Assembly (NCBI GenBank): GCA_036346395.1
Contig: CM070615.1
Location: 9,057,534-9,121,533, forward strand
DNA length: 64,000 nt
From: Hsuehochloa calcarea
Lineage: Eukaryota > Streptophyta > Magnoliopsida > Poales > Poaceae
Direction of reading: 5' to 3'
Below, in pieces: positions 33,853-46,486 of the stretch. Under the pieces are notes generated by a model, which was not told where the DNA came from, made no database searches, and worked only from the letters and a program-made list of their open reading frames with translations. Position 1 is the stretch's first letter; every line of letters begins with the position of its first letter. Made by a program: the position numbers and the translations under genes.

Positions 33853-35570
33853 TGTGGATATCACGGGGATATACTCCAGATCTTAGGATGATGTGACAAT
33901 TGGCAATGGCGTTAATGGTTTGTCGTTTCACGTGTTTTCGGTAAAGAAATAGTGCTGTCAGGCTTCAGGCGGTCCGATCGGCCTAAGCGGCGGTCGAACC
34001 GGCAATGTCAGAAAGTGATATTTTGAGCTGGGCCAAAAATAGAGGTAGCAGGCAACAGAGGGGATTCTATTGCACTTGGTCTCATAATTTTTGGAGTCTC
34101 TAGTCAATAGTTCTATTGGATTGAAATTTCTAGTAGGTTTCGGTTTTCAGAGGTTGAAAATCGGCTAAGTCATTACTGGCGGTCTGACCGGCCAATAGGT
34201 GGCGGTCGACCGCCAGGGCGGTCGAGCCGCCCCGGGGCGGTCTCGACCGTTTTCACTTGGATCGTCGCCTGTCGTGGCGGCGATATTCGGTTGTTAGGTC
34301 AAAGTCATGAGTTTCACGGCATATATGTTGCATGATGCATGTTTTGACTAATGTGGGTCAAGTTGTGAAGAACTTGTTTCCAAATTTGGTTACTTGTCTA
34401 TTGTTGTGCAGGTTGCTTAGTGGTCAACGACGGTCAACGACGAGGATGATCGGGACTAGGCTTGGAGAGCTAAGGTCCAGAACGATCGACGATGCCGGGT
34501 GAGGTCAATGTACTTAAGCGTGGTGCAAGATGGACAAGGGTGACCTATTGGCTAATCCGAGGTGCAAGATGACGCAAGGTGTAGCTAGTTAGGTCAAGGG
34601 GAGATAAAGACGACGCATTAAAATGCGTGCGTATGTGTCCCGTTTGTTTTGGGCCTTAACGGGAGCCCAATTGAGTCAAACTTCTAGAAAGTCTAAGGCT
34701 CCACTATAAATGGGGGAGGGAGGTGGCTGCACCTCTGCTTCGTCTCTTTTGCTATTTTTGTAAACCCTAATTTTCTTAGGGAGAGCTTTTGTAGAGGCTA
34801 GGGTTCTCTTAGGGAGAGCTTTTGTAGAGGCTAGGGTTCTTGATACTTTGATGTAATTTTCGTGCTCTTGGATTGAGCATTGTCCTCCATTGATGGAGAG
34901 GCTGTAAGCCCATATCATATCAAATCAATCTAGAGAAAGTTTGATCATGTCTTGTCTCTTTGCGTTCTTACTCTATAGTTGATGACTTTGAGTTTTTCTT
35001 TGATCCGCGAGTTTTTGATTGAATTCTTCATGTGATCTAGCTTGCTGTGACGTGTGGGAACCTATCTAGGATCATCTTGATCATCAATCACCCACGAGCA
35101 AGATCTTGGATCAAGTTTTCGTTTTGACCCCGTTTTGAACCCTTCTTCAATTAAATCTAAAAGGATGATTATTCTTCCAAGAATTATCATAATCTTCGAT
35201 TGGAATAGGTTCCTGATATCATAGAGAAGGTGTGTACCAAGTTTCATCAAGTTTGGAGTTGTGGATCAAAAGTTTCATCTATTTGCAACTTCGTCATCGA
35301 GCTGGTTCTGTTCTATTCTTCAGGCCAGAGGTCAGACCGCCCAAGGCCATAGGTCAGACCGCTAGTGCATTGAATTATTTCAATCTTTGTTGATTTTGTC
35401 GTATTGCTTAGGGGTTTGAACTGGATTCAATATTAGTCTTCCGCTGTACTGATATACTGATCTTTATAGCTTCCATAGCTACTGGAGTGAAATATTATTG
35501 AATCAATTATTTATGAAAAAGTGAGCATGCTCCTATTCACTCCCCCTCTAGTCGCCTTTTCGGTCCAACA
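33853..35570 (+). mobile_element. 5' LTR of Copia element B
   Basis: Begins TGTGGATATCACGGGG, matching the start of solo LTR C, and ends CTTTTCGGTCCAACA. TATAAAT at 34705-34711. It was inserted into the gag of element A; the base run left of it is caaga, the expected left target duplication. The right partner cannot be checked because the 3' LTR of B is missing. A ~30-bp tandem repeat (agggagagcttttgtagagg) occurs twice at 34778-34840. Confidence 0.88.
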
Positions 35571-35572
35571 AG

Positions 35573-35584
35573 TGGTATCAGAGT
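35573..35584 (+). other. Primer binding site of element B
   Basis: TGGTATCAGAGT two bases after the LTR, complementary to the 3' end of initiator-methionine tRNA with one mismatch at the last base. Confidence 0.85.
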
Positions 35585-35628
35585 CCGGTTAGTTTAATCT
35601 TGATCTTAACCGGTCACTGAACTTGGCG

Positions 35629-35725
35629 ATGGATAGATACTCCACGAAGCCGCATATTTTCGATGGGCACGACTATGCATGTTGGAAGAATCGCATGCGA
35701 GTCTTCCTTGAAAGCGAAGGACACG
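35629..35725 (+). pseudogene. Copia element B gag, N-terminal part
   Basis: ATG at 35629 opens 32 codons typical of a Copia capsid start (FDGHDYACWKNRMRVFLES). The frame is broken after the first base of codon 33 by solo LTR F1, whose target duplication acacg spans 35721-35725. The frame resumes exactly at 38801 once F1 and one target copy are removed, so this insertion, not decay, split the gene here. Confidence 0.88.
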
Positions 35726-38700
35726 TGTAAGATCCCAAAGTTCTATTACCGATTTAAAAATAAATAAAGTTATTTTTTATTGGATTTTCTAACTATCGAA
35801 GAATTTTCTCGATTTTCTGTAACCTGAAAAGAGTTTTCGCTGTTAAAAGGAATAACAAAAATAAAGTATTTAATTTCTTGGTTTCAAAGTCAAAAAAAAA
35901 TTGCATTTTCTGGGATTTTATTGGATTTAAAGTGAAAAATAAAATTATAATTAATTTCTAGATTTTTCTGGTATTTAAAAAGGTTTTTCATAATTTTGAG
36001 AAAATAAAATAAAAAATAAAAACCAACTTTAAGTTGGAATTTTTTATATTAAGTTCGAAATAATTATAATAATTTTTATTAATTTTTTTAAAATTTTTAG
36101 ACTCTATTTACTATATTCTAAAAGGTGTTTAATTTGTGGCTTAATTTGAATTTCGAAAATAAAAATAAATATGTTCCCGAAGGGTCAGCCATCCAAGATT
36201 TCTCTCGGGAGAGCACGCTTAACATGAAGGCTTTTGCATGCATGCAGCCAGCATGGGCTTTGTTTCCATTATAGTATGCTCCCCCTCCAACTCTTTTATA
36301 CCCATTTTTCTTCTCCCTTCCCAAACAGTTTTCTTCCTCTCAGCGTTCTTCTCTGTTGTGTTTAGTTTTCTCTAACCAAAGCATAGTGACCAACAGTGCC
36401 TTCCATGGCCAAACCACCAGGGGCTGCCAACTCCGACCACCTCGCCGCCGGCAGTGCCGCACGGGCCCCACTCCACCGCGCCACCCTCCCTTTTCCTCTC
36501 CATTTCCCTCCCTTTGCTCCCAGCCGTAACAGTAGCACCAAGTGCCATTAACGGCTATCAAATTATTTTCACTCATTTCCTCTCCATTCAAAACCTTAAA
36601 TTGATTTCTCTTGTTGAGAAACGTTTTCATTAAACTCCTCCATGATGCCACGCTCCCATTTGAGCAGCCAGCTAGTGCACTTCCGTTCTTACATTTCCAA
36701 AACCAAACCAACGCCATAGCTTTTTGTCTACCCGACGTTGTAGTTCCCAGTTGCAGCTATATAAGGGCATGACATCTCTTCTTTGAACCTTCACACCATC
36801 TCCAAGTCTGTGAATCACCAGTGTGATCTCCATCCTCGTTTTCCACCATTTGTCGCTGCTGTAGAGCTTGGTAAGCCTCCTCCGGCCACCACCACCGACA
36901 CCGCCGGCCAGCCCTTTTCCATCTTCTGCTTGATGTACTTCATGCGACTGCATGTTGTTGTTCCATTCGGCTGTTTGTTGTTCCATTCAGCTGCTACATA
37001 TACCTTCTGTTTGTTCGTGTAGATTGTTGATGAACAGTATTTACTAGTTAATCCTTGCATGGTGCTTTACACATGCATATTTTTTTTTGAGATTTTTTTT
37101 CTACAATTTCGTTCGTTCTCACACGAACTCCAAATCCAACAATTCTTTCTCTTAAGTTCATCTAAATTCATTCTCTACTTCAACTATTTATTTTGTAATT
37201 TTGTAATTTTATTTTATTTTATTTGAATTTGGCTTATTTTCACGTATAGATTTAAACGACTCGGGAGAGCTTGATCCTGTTGAAGAAGTAGAATATCAAG
37301 AGTTTGAGCAAGGCAAGTTACACTATTGATCATTTTGCTCCCAGTATTTAAAATTATTTAATTCTGTTTTTAAATTACTATTGCATGCATACTTTTATTC
37401 AGTTATTTTAAATTCCTATTTTAAATTCCTAGTTAACCCAATTCCTTTGTATAGCCAATTTTGAATGTTGGATCACCAATTCCTTATCGCCTTAGCTAAA
37501 TAAATTTTAAAATAAATATATGCTTAGAAACTGCTTATACCACAAAATATTTAATTTTGGGAGAATTTGGCAAAAAATAGAAAATTTTGATTAAAAAAAA
37601 CCTATGACATTGTTTTGTCATGGTGGACTTTTGCAAATGACTTCGAAAAAAATATAAAAATGAAAAATGGTTTGTACTTGGGCAAAATGCACCGTTGGTG
37701 GGTGCAGGTTTTTGCACGGGCTCAATCTGGTTAGGATTGAGGCCCAGGGATAAATATTGAAAGTTGCCCGAGTAAGTTAAGGACCGGCCTTTGAGCCACA
37801 TCTTGCAAAGCTCCACCGTACTACCACATGTTCTGTATGGGCAGAACTAGGCTTATTAACTTGTCATACCTCACTATTGTTTGTGCCATTTCTGTTGTGT
37901 GGGTGTCGGTTAGACATTATTCCCACTTGGCGCAAGAGGGGGCTTCCGGCAGGTGGTTAGCCCGATGGAAGTGAAACCTTAGCGGGCATATTAGTAGTGA
38001 GGTAGAACATTGGAAACGCCTTGTGATAATTGCCTAGTCACACGCCTAAGGAAGCGTGCATTGGCCAATATAACGGGCAAATTATCTCCTGTGGGTAAAG
38101 TTGTACCCCTCTGCAGAGTGTAAAACTATTCGAATAGCCGTGTCCACGGTCATGGACATGCTGGCAAAGCCACTCAAATTTAGACTATGATTTTGTTTTA
38201 AAAATGATTTTTGCAAATGATTTGAGGATGGTTAATCCTTGTGGTAAAATTGGGCGGTTAGCCATGTGATAGGAGGGTATCCATCACCATGTCTCATATG
38301 GAGGTTATCCTACTATAAAACTTGAGAATTTATAAAAATAAATTTTAGTTATAGAATAACTGCTTTGGAACTTAGTAACAAATATTTAAAGAAAACATTG
38401 CTTTATGCAAATTCAACCAATAAAACTTCCTTTGATATATCCATGCATGCATTAACTCTGTTATTGGGTGTAACTTGTGAGCACGGTAGTTGTGCTCACC
38501 CTTGCTTCATGCAAATAAATTTCAGAGGAGAAGGACTTCAGATCTTGACGACTAGGCCGCTACCCCAGTCGATTGCCTGTGGCAGATCAGCTGGACTCCA
38601 CTACTTCTTCGTCTTCTGCTGTGTTTGTTTAATGTTGGCTTGTAAACCTTTCTTGTAATCAACTCTGGTATTTATTAATAAAGTTGTGCGATTTATGGAT

Positions 38701-38795
38701 GTTACCATATCTGTTTACTCTGTGAACTAGCTACTGATCATGGGACTAGTCAGAAATGCACAGAGGATTCTGGGGTGTTACTCCCGGGTCCGACA
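35726..38795 (+). mobile_element. Solo LTR F1 (3.07 kb)
   Basis: Begins TGTAAGATCCCAAAG and ends GGGTCCGACA, bounded by the exact duplication acacg (35721-35725 and 38796-38800). It has the same signature as LTR F2: near-identical end, an ACTATTCGAATAGCCG stretch near 38126, and a gagcacggtagttgtgctcac inverted repeat near 38480. AT-rich 5' half; no protein. The family is Ty3-type by resemblance. ORFs inside it are not genes. Confidence 0.92.
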
Positions 38796-38800
38796 ACACG

Positions 38801-40942
38801 CTATATGGGAGGTTGTTCGAGTCCCGCTCATTGTGCCTGAAGTTGCTACGCCAGCTTCAGAAGCCCTTTTGGCTAACAACAATAAGACTAAAAACCTCTT
38901 GTATGGTGGGCTTGGTAGACAGGAGTATGATCGGATTTGCAATCTTGAGACTACGCATGAGATTTGGAACACTCTGGAAACCTATCATGAGGGTTCGTCC
39001 CAAATCAAGAAAGTACGCCAAACAGTCTATAAGCGTGAATATAACAAATTCGAGATGCGTCCTGGAGAGAGCATCAATGACATTTTCAGTCGCTTTAATA
39101 AAGTGATTAATCAGATGAAAGCTGTTGGTATTGAATATTCTCAGTCTGAAAATGCCACCCACCTCTTAGCTGCAATCAACACCAAGGAGTGGGAGATAAA
39201 GGCTACTGCCATTGAGGAGAATGTCAATCTTTCTGATCTAACTTTGGAGCTTCTCTATAGAAAGCTTAAGACTCATGAGATCAGGAGGATTGATCATCCT
39301 AAAAAGAAAAATATGGTTTTGGTAGCAGACCCGCTCAAGAGAGCTTGTGATGGGTCTTTTGAGTCTTCTTCTAGATTTTCGCTTGCTGGTTTATCTGCAA
39401 TCCATGAAGAGGAGTTTGAGAGTCTTCCTGAGACTGAGTTGGCCCTCATACTCAAAAAGGTCACACGGGCCTACAACTATACGAGAAACAGAAATCGAGG
39501 AGGTCCCGTAACTTGCTATGAGTGTGGTGAGCTTAATCATATCCGAGCAAATTGCCCCAAGCTGAAAGGTAAGAGCAACCATAAGGAGGGAAAGCCAGCT
39601 TGGAAGAAGCCTCAATAGAACAAATCAAGGTTTGATATTGCCAAGCTGACAAAGGCCGCTCACCGGGTGCTTGCCACTTTTGAGGATCAATCATTAAGCG
39701 ATGTTGACTCTGGGAGTGAGGAGGACAAGGAGAAGGAGATCCCTCAAAACAAGAAGAAAGGGAAGGCCAAAGACTTCACTGGCTTGTGCTTCATGGCCGA
39801 CTCCGTTGATGACGACAACGATGAGGTACCTCCTTCCTATGATATTCTTTCTGATAGATGTGAATCTATGTTTGAGCAACTCATAAGTCAGGATAAGGCT
39901 TTAGAGTTTGTCATGGCCAATAATAAGAACTTAGAGTCACAAGTAGATAATTTGACTTTAGAACTTGAAAATGCTAAGGCTCTTGAATCTGATGAATGTT
40001 CATCCTGCCATGCTTTGCACTTTGAATTTGCTAAACTGCAATCTGCTCATGATATTGCTTTGCAACAACTTAAAAATGATAGGACTGAGCTTGTTGAGGT
40101 TAAATCTGCTCCATGTGAAAAATGCTTAGAGTCTAGCAAGTTAGTTGCTTCTGGTATGGTTGATCCTAGTCTTTGCACTTTCTTCTTAGAACGCGAACAT
40201 GAAGTTAAAGATATCTTAGAAGCAGCTAGAGCTAAATATGCCAAGCTTAAGGACAGTATTGAGTCTTCTACATGTGCTTTATGTCCAGCTCTTAAACTTG
40301 AAGCTGCTTTATATAAGGAGAAATATGCTAGAGTCATTAAGGGTAAAACCTGTGAATCATGTGTTAATCTTAAAGAAGAAAATGCTTATCTTAAGGATAC
40401 CTTAGAAAAATTATCTAAAGGTAAGAAACAATTAAACATGATTCTGGACAAGTCTAAAACTCCTTATAAGAAGCAAGGATTAGGATACAATTCTGTTCAA
40501 AATAACTCTAACCCAAAAGTTACTCAAGTCTTGAAAAATGGGTTAGTTGAATTCAAAACCCAACCTGCAAAAAATTATCTTTAAATCTACAGGTGTTGCC
40601 CAACCATCTGTTAAGTCTAAGGGTGATTCTCTCAGTGGTATTAAGTATCATTGCACTTATTACAAAAAGGATGGGCATTTGATTGAGTTCTGTTGGCGTA
40701 GGTTGGAAATTGATAAGAAATTTTTTGCTAGAATTTCATCTAATCAACCTAGAGCTTTTATGAGACATGATAACATAGAAAAGAAGAAACCTGGTTTAGG
40801 ATTTGTGTCACATATTCATCATCATGCTCCTAAACAGGATAATACTCATGTCAATTTAATCATTGCTCATAACAAAACTTCAAATAAAGTCAAGGATAGC
40901 ACTTCTGCTTTTCATACTACTCGCAGACGTGTGTCTCAGTAA
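38801..40942 (+). pseudogene. Copia element B gag, remainder
   Basis: Continues the capsid (YDRICNLETTHEIWNTLETY, RPGESINDIFSRFNKVINQM) to a complete CX2CX4HX4C zinc knuckle, CYECGELNHIRANC, at 39514-39555. An in-frame TAG at 39616-39618 follows shortly, then the same frame runs on to 40584 as a long acidic, coiled-coil-rich tail with many cysteine pairs (for example SSCHAL, ESCVNL), the layout of SIRE/Maximus gag. A frameshift near 40560 moves the reading to another frame, where a second knuckle-like motif (YYKKDGHLIEFC, one cysteine replaced by tyrosine) appears, ending at TAA 40940. Confidence 0.85.
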
Positions 40943-40976
40943 TGGGCTCCTAAGTCTTGTTTAACTAACCCCAGTA

Positions 40977-41560
40977 TTGAGATACATCGTTCTTTTTTGC
41001 CTTGATTTTCAGGATTACCGCGGAAAGAGGAAGGAGACGTGGTTCGTCGACTCCGGCTGTTCACACCACATGACCGGAGACTCAATATGGTTCACCTCCT
41101 TCACGCGATTGACGGGTGATGATTTTATCACCTTTGGAGATGATAAACAAGGGCAGATTGAAGGAACGGGATCGATCAGGGTGAACGACAGTTTCATCCT
41201 CAAGGACGTCGCCCTTGTGGACAAGCTAAGGTTTAATTTGCTTTCTGTCTCTCAACTTCTTGATGATGACCATGAGACTAGATTTAAGAAAAATGCTTAT
41301 CGGGTGCTTGATTCAACTGGCGAGCTTGTTTTTGGAATTACTAGAGTTGCTAGGATCTTTGGAGCTAACTTTTCTGAATCTCTTGCTGGTTCTCTCAAAT
41401 GCTTGATTTCATCTTCTTCTTCTGAGTTCTGGCTTTGGCACCGTCGTTTGTGGCACATTGGTTTTGATCATCTGACGCGAGTTAGCAACCTTGAGCTCAT
41501 GAGAGGTTTGCCCAAACTCAAAACCGTCAAGGATGTTGTATGTGCACCCTGTAGGCATGG
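40977..41560 (+). pseudogene. Copia element B protease and pre-integrase region
   Basis: After another frameshift the aspartic protease signature WFVDSGCSHHMTG lies at 41040-41078 (active-site D at 41049), followed by the GAG-pre-integrase zinc finger: LWHRRLWHIGFDHL and, at the end, CAPCRHG. The frame is split at 41560 by solo LTR F2 and resumes at 53347 when one copy of the catgg duplication is removed. In the living element this would be part of one polyprotein that processes gag-pol and inserts the cDNA. Confidence 0.88.
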
Positions 41561-44276
41561 TGTAACATCCCAATTTTCAGAGCTTTAAAAATCTTTTAAA
41601 CAATGGTATTAAGAAAATTCACCATTTGGATTTATTTGAATTTTAATTTAAAAAGCTTAATATGGACTTTAAGGACAAACCGATTTAATGAGCTTAATCC
41701 CAACATTAACAATTACCAAAATTTATTTTATTTGGATTCTATGAGCTTGGTTATATTTCCTAGAATTTTCTAGAATTTTTCCAAGATCATTTGCTATTTT
41801 CCATTGCTTATTTGAATTTCTGCTATTTTCTTAAAAAGAAAAGCTATTTTAAATCTCCAAATAGTGTTTGGGCCGAATCCTCTACCAAATCCCGTTTCAC
41901 CTCACCGATTCGTCGCGGCCGTCCGATCGATTTGGACGCTTGATCTCCGCGCGCCTCTCTCCTCCACGCGCTCACGATCTCTATCGTTGGATCGCGAGCG
42001 ACGATCAGATCTTGGCCGCGAGCACCTCGCCTTTCTCCCCGACATGGGCCGCTCATCGCGTCGTCGTCTTCGCCGCTTTCTTCAAGGCTGTCGCAAGACG
42101 ACCGCTTATTGAAGCCGAGGGCGAGCTCGCCAACCGATCGCTCCAACCACCACGACTCACGCGGGCGGCGCGCGAGACTCGCGCCTCCTCCGCACGACTC
42201 CACGCCTTCTCCCTCTCTCGCGCACGCGGCGCCCAAACCGCAACCGCCGCCACGATCTCGCCACGACCTCCACGCCGCCACGCCGCTTCGGACCTCCTAG
42301 GCCCTATAAAGGAGAGCCGGGCGCCCCTCGCGCCACCCATCCCAAAGTCGCCACCCACTCCCGCTCTCTCCTCGTGCTCGCCGGAATCGAGATTTCCACC
42401 GCCGACACCGAGGGCTTGAGCTTCGATTGCGCCGCCTCGCCGCTCTGCGTTGTCGTAGCCGCCACCGCTGGATTCGCCGTAACGCCGCTGGCCGGTGCTC
42501 ACTCGCCACGGAGGAGCCTCTAACGCCGCCGCCGCCGAGCCCGCACCACCTCCTCCGCCAAAGCCTCGCCACGGCCGCCGCTCGCCCTGGAGCACCAGTG
42601 AGCACACTCGAGACCCCGTGTTCCCTACCTCCTGTACCACTCATCGCCGTTAACTCGCGCTGTCACGGGACCTCCTCGGTCGCCGCGCCGCCTCGCCGCC
42701 GCCCATGTCACCTACCACCTCGGGCCAGGCGCGACGTGTCATCCTCGGTGGCGCGCGTCACGCTACGCAGCTGAGCGCGCCACCTCAGCCCCATCCCTGG
42801 TCCAGTGGCTCGGTGGACTTGGTCCACCGTGAGCCGGGTCACTGACATGTGGGTCCCACATGTCAGTTAATTCTTTAATTCTTTTAATTCCCGGAAAATC
42901 CTTCGCTGACGTCATGCTTGCGCAATAATCCGATTTTTCTATTGAAAAATAATTCGGAATTCCAGTAAATCCTATTTTTAGGGTTTTCTTTTGATTCAAA
43001 CTTTGAAACCTTATAACTTTTGCATCCTAACTCCAAATCCATCCATTCAAATTTCTAAATTTGTATAAAATCAAGATCTATTTATTGGAGATTTTTAATT
43101 ATTTTTATCAGAGTTATTTACTTCTGTTATTTATTTTCTTGTTGTTTGCTTTGTTACGGGTAGACTTCGACGATACTTCTGGAAGGTTTGAGGAAGAAGG
43201 AGCTTTCCAAGACCAAGACCAGCACTTGAACCTATTCCAAGGCAAGCTATACCCTTGACCATTTTGCTTCCCAGTTTTATAAAAGTATTTTAATTCAAAT
43301 TACTGCATCGTAATTCAAGTATTTATTTAAAAGATTTTGGGTGTAGTAGTTAATCCTACATTGTTATGCCATCCTTGTTAATTGCTATGTCCTGATTCCT
43401 TGTCACCTTAGTTGGTATTTAGTTGGTAAATATGGTAGTACCAACGTGGGTTGGTTAGTTGCGTATTAGATTGCTTAGCCATGCCACGAATCACTTGTCA
43501 TGTATACTGCTGTTATAAATTGACTAAGTGAATATGAAACTGTGTGAACAAACTGTGTGTACTATGTGTCTTTGTGGCATATGATGCACCTAAATCAACC
43601 AGGGTGGTAAAAGGATTTGGACTGAGGCAAGGGGTGGATACTGTGTGAAAGGGTGGACTGTGTGGACTGTGTGAATAATTTTTATCTGTGTGTCTATGTG
43701 GTTTGGTTAGCTGGAAGTCTTGCTTTGGTCAATTAAGGACCTCACCATGTGCGCCATTGAACTGAAGCTTCTGACGACCACATGCCTGTTTTAAGACAGG
43801 TCCGCATAGTAAGATAAGGTATCCGAATTGCTTTGTTATGCTTAGTGTTAGCTACACTAAGTGTATCTTGTGGGTAAAGTGTACAAACCTCTCGCAGAGT
43901 GTAACTTAATCTATTCGAATAGCTGGCGTCATGATCATGGACAATGCTCGGGGATTTCACACTAGGGGTAGATGTTTTCATAAAACTGTGTGGGAAGGGA
44001 GCTATGTGATTAAGTCATCTAGCTATGTGAATAAACTGTCAGGCTGTGTGTGTCTTTGTGAAATAACTTGTTAAGATTATTATTGTTTATTGGTTTTACC
44101 TTTTTTCAATCTATTAAATTGTATTAAATTGCAAAGGTTGCATTTATGCAAAAGAGCCACAAAATGCCTTCCCTTGTAAAAAGCCATCATATATACATTT
44201 TGCATCTCTGTGGTGTGGCTTGCGAGTACGGTGTGTACTCACGCTTGTTTTGACGAATCAAGCAGAGGAGGAGTCT
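41561..44276 (+). mobile_element. Solo LTR F2, left part
   Basis: Begins TGTAACATCCCAATTTTC right after the duplication catgg (41556-41560). It carries TATAAAG at 42305-42311 and a GC-rich leader (42.1-42.8 kb) whose overlapping open frames on both strands are composition artefacts. The left part stops at the target duplication of LARD1 (agtct, 44272-44276). Confidence 0.9.
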
Positions 44277-46472
44277 TGTAATACTCCGGAATAGAATTCG
44301 GTTATTAGAACGAAGCTGGAGGGGTAAAAGACAATTGCAAACTCGAATTTCCATCAGTGGGGGTTTCGATTTCTTCGCCAACTGGGCCGTGGGCTGCCAC
44401 CCAGAGGCCCAAGAGGGGAGAACAGCCCAAGGGGGCCGGCCAGGGAGGGGAGGCACCCCAACCCTAGCCGCCTCCCCCATTTCCCCTCTCCCTCCCCCTT
44501 GTGGCCGCCACCTTCCCTGCCCTCTCTCCGGCGCCTTGCTGCTCCTTTGATGCCGGCCTTCCCCTGTGGTGGTAGCTCCGACGATCCCCGACGCGGTGTC
44601 TCAGACTCCTCCGCAATCTCCTTCTCCCGCCGGCGATCCGGTCGCTCGTCATCATCGGGCGGCCGTTCTTTGGAGAAAGAAGGAGGAGAAGAGAGGAGGA
44701 TCTTCGGCAGCGGATCATCGTCGCCCCACGGGTCTTCAAGGGTAACGAAGGTGTTTTAGTGGTAGTTTGATTTGGTTTTATTGATTAATGGTGGATTAGA
44801 TCTAAATCGAGTTCTGTCCTGAGATTCCAGAACGCATCTGTCTTCTTGCGCGGCCAGTTTCGACCCTTTAGAGGCCGAATCTCGGGTTGACCTCTCCTAG
44901 AGATATGTTCCTGGTTTCATTAGCTTTCTTTTGGCACCTGGATCACGAATTTTCACCCAGTAGTTTAAACGTTATGACTGTTTTACCACGTACTGCTCTG
45001 TCTGTCAGAAATTCTGGGTATAGTCGGTTGCACCTAGGTGTTGATCTAGTTAGAGTCAGAATCAGGTCGGCCACCCAACTAGGTTTTTGAAGATAATTTC
45101 ACCATGTTTCCAGGCTGATAAAGATCACTTTATTTGGATCAGTGGTTTAAAAGTTAGAGCCTTTACTTTAGGGCTGTTCTGAATTCTGGACAGACTGCAG
45201 TTATAGTTTTTCATTGGATGGTTAGACCTCTGTTTTGGCCGAATTAGAGTTTACCATCAACTAGAGTTTCGTAGCCTGTTATGTTAAGAAAATCTGGGCA
45301 CTGGTTTAGTGTCGTTTCGAGTTCCAGATAATTAAATATGCTTTTTCTCGTACCGCTGCTCATAAGGGCTGAAATCGCGTAATAGTTTATTTTCAATTTG
45401 GGTCTATGCGGTATATTGAATAGTCAGGGGTTATTGTAGAACATCGGTAGCAGTGTTATATCGTTGTTCTTATTTTGGGAACATGCTTGTGTAGGCGGTG
45501 AGACATCCCGTGTGGGAACACCCCCGTTGCCTGCTAACGAGTCACTACGCAAAAGGCAAGTATTGTATGCACAATGATATGTTGTTTACATGAATGTTTT
45601 GTGCCTTGTTCATGATGTTGATATACTGCAAGTACCTTGTATACTATGTTTGATGTAAAAATGGGATGTGTGAGTGAATGATTATATTTGTTCGTACTTG
45701 TAGATGAATGCCATGTGTTTCTTTTCAATTATGAGTACTACTCAATATTGCCATGGGATCACATCATGACATGCATAAATTACATTTGTAAGACCCATCA
45801 ATTCCAAAGATGGGCACTTGAAAATCCCATCAATTCCGAATGGGTACATGAGTCCACCATTCCAATGTGGGCCATGTTACGTGAGTCCACCATTCCAATG
45901 TGGGCCACGTTGACTATCGTATGAAACGCTCTTCATACGATTACTTTAAGTGAACACCGACGGTGTTTCACTCGCTATACCAGATATGCCGCAATATGTC
46001 CAATTCCTTCAATGCATCATTCCACTTCATCCATTCATAAATTCGCTTCAAATAAATGTTCAAATGATGATTGTGATATATTGTTCATGGAATGTTTGAT
46101 TGTTACATACTGATTATTTGTCGAGTCTTTGGCTCATTCTTGCTTTGTTGTTTTATTTAGGTAAATGACAAGGAAGAATGATCTTGTAGAGGGTAGTTCA
46201 TCACGATGCACTCACTACCATAAACCAAACATTTTGAGGACTTTTACCGTCGTTAATTATGACTTGTGTTGAATTGTAATAAGCCGTTTGGTCATAACTA
46301 CCTTATCTCTCGTAATTGTTTATTTCTATTCCATTGATTAAACCTGATGATGAATTCTTGTTTCCGTATAATCTTTCTACTTGATTAACCTGGTCATGTG
46401 TTTTGATGTTATTCTTCTAAAGAGTAGTGGTTGTAGGTGATATCTTGACTTCCTTATAGTCAGGGTGTTACA
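44277..46472 (+). mobile_element. LARD1 5' LTR
   Basis: TGTAATACTCCGGAATAG ... GTCAGGGTGTTACA. GC-rich leader at 44.4-44.75 kb; hairpin cluster at 45794-45967. Confidence 0.92.
45794..45967 (+). promoter_or_regulatory. Hairpin cluster in the LARD1 5' LTR
   Basis: A series of dyads: cccatc...gatggg (45794-45814), cccat...atggg (45826-45844), two ccac...gtgg units (45854-45870 and about 45887-45903), a 10-bp perfect stem ATCGTATGAA / TTCATACGAT with loop ACGCTC (45916-45941), and AACACC-gac-GGTGTT (45953-45967). The cluster recurs in the 3' LTR (about 52340-52514), in solo LTR E (about 56025-56220, reverse) and in the LARD2 LTR (about 63640-63825, reverse). Its function is unknown. Confidence 0.7.
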
Positions 46473-46474
46473 GT

Positions 46475-46486
46475 TGGTATCAGAGC
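46475..46486 (+). other. LARD1 primer binding site
   Basis: TGGTATCAGAGC two bases after the LTR, an exact match to the initiator-methionine tRNA site. Confidence 0.9.

Noticed and set aside
41844..42774. Long overlapping frames on both strands (up to 195 residues)
   Set aside because: They are in the GC-rich leader of LTR F2, with several frames open at once and no domain.
44335..44759. Frames in the LARD LTR leader, repeated at 50889-51320
   Set aside because: GC-rich LTR leader; the two LTR copies differ by frame-shifting indels, so there is no protein constraint.
45794..45905. CRISPR-like regularly spaced short repeats
   Set aside because: Plant LTR context, few copies, no constant repeat-spacer pattern.
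46475..46486. tRNA gene fragment
   Set aside because: Only the 12-nt primer site complementary to a tRNA 3' end is present; there is no tRNA cloverleaf.
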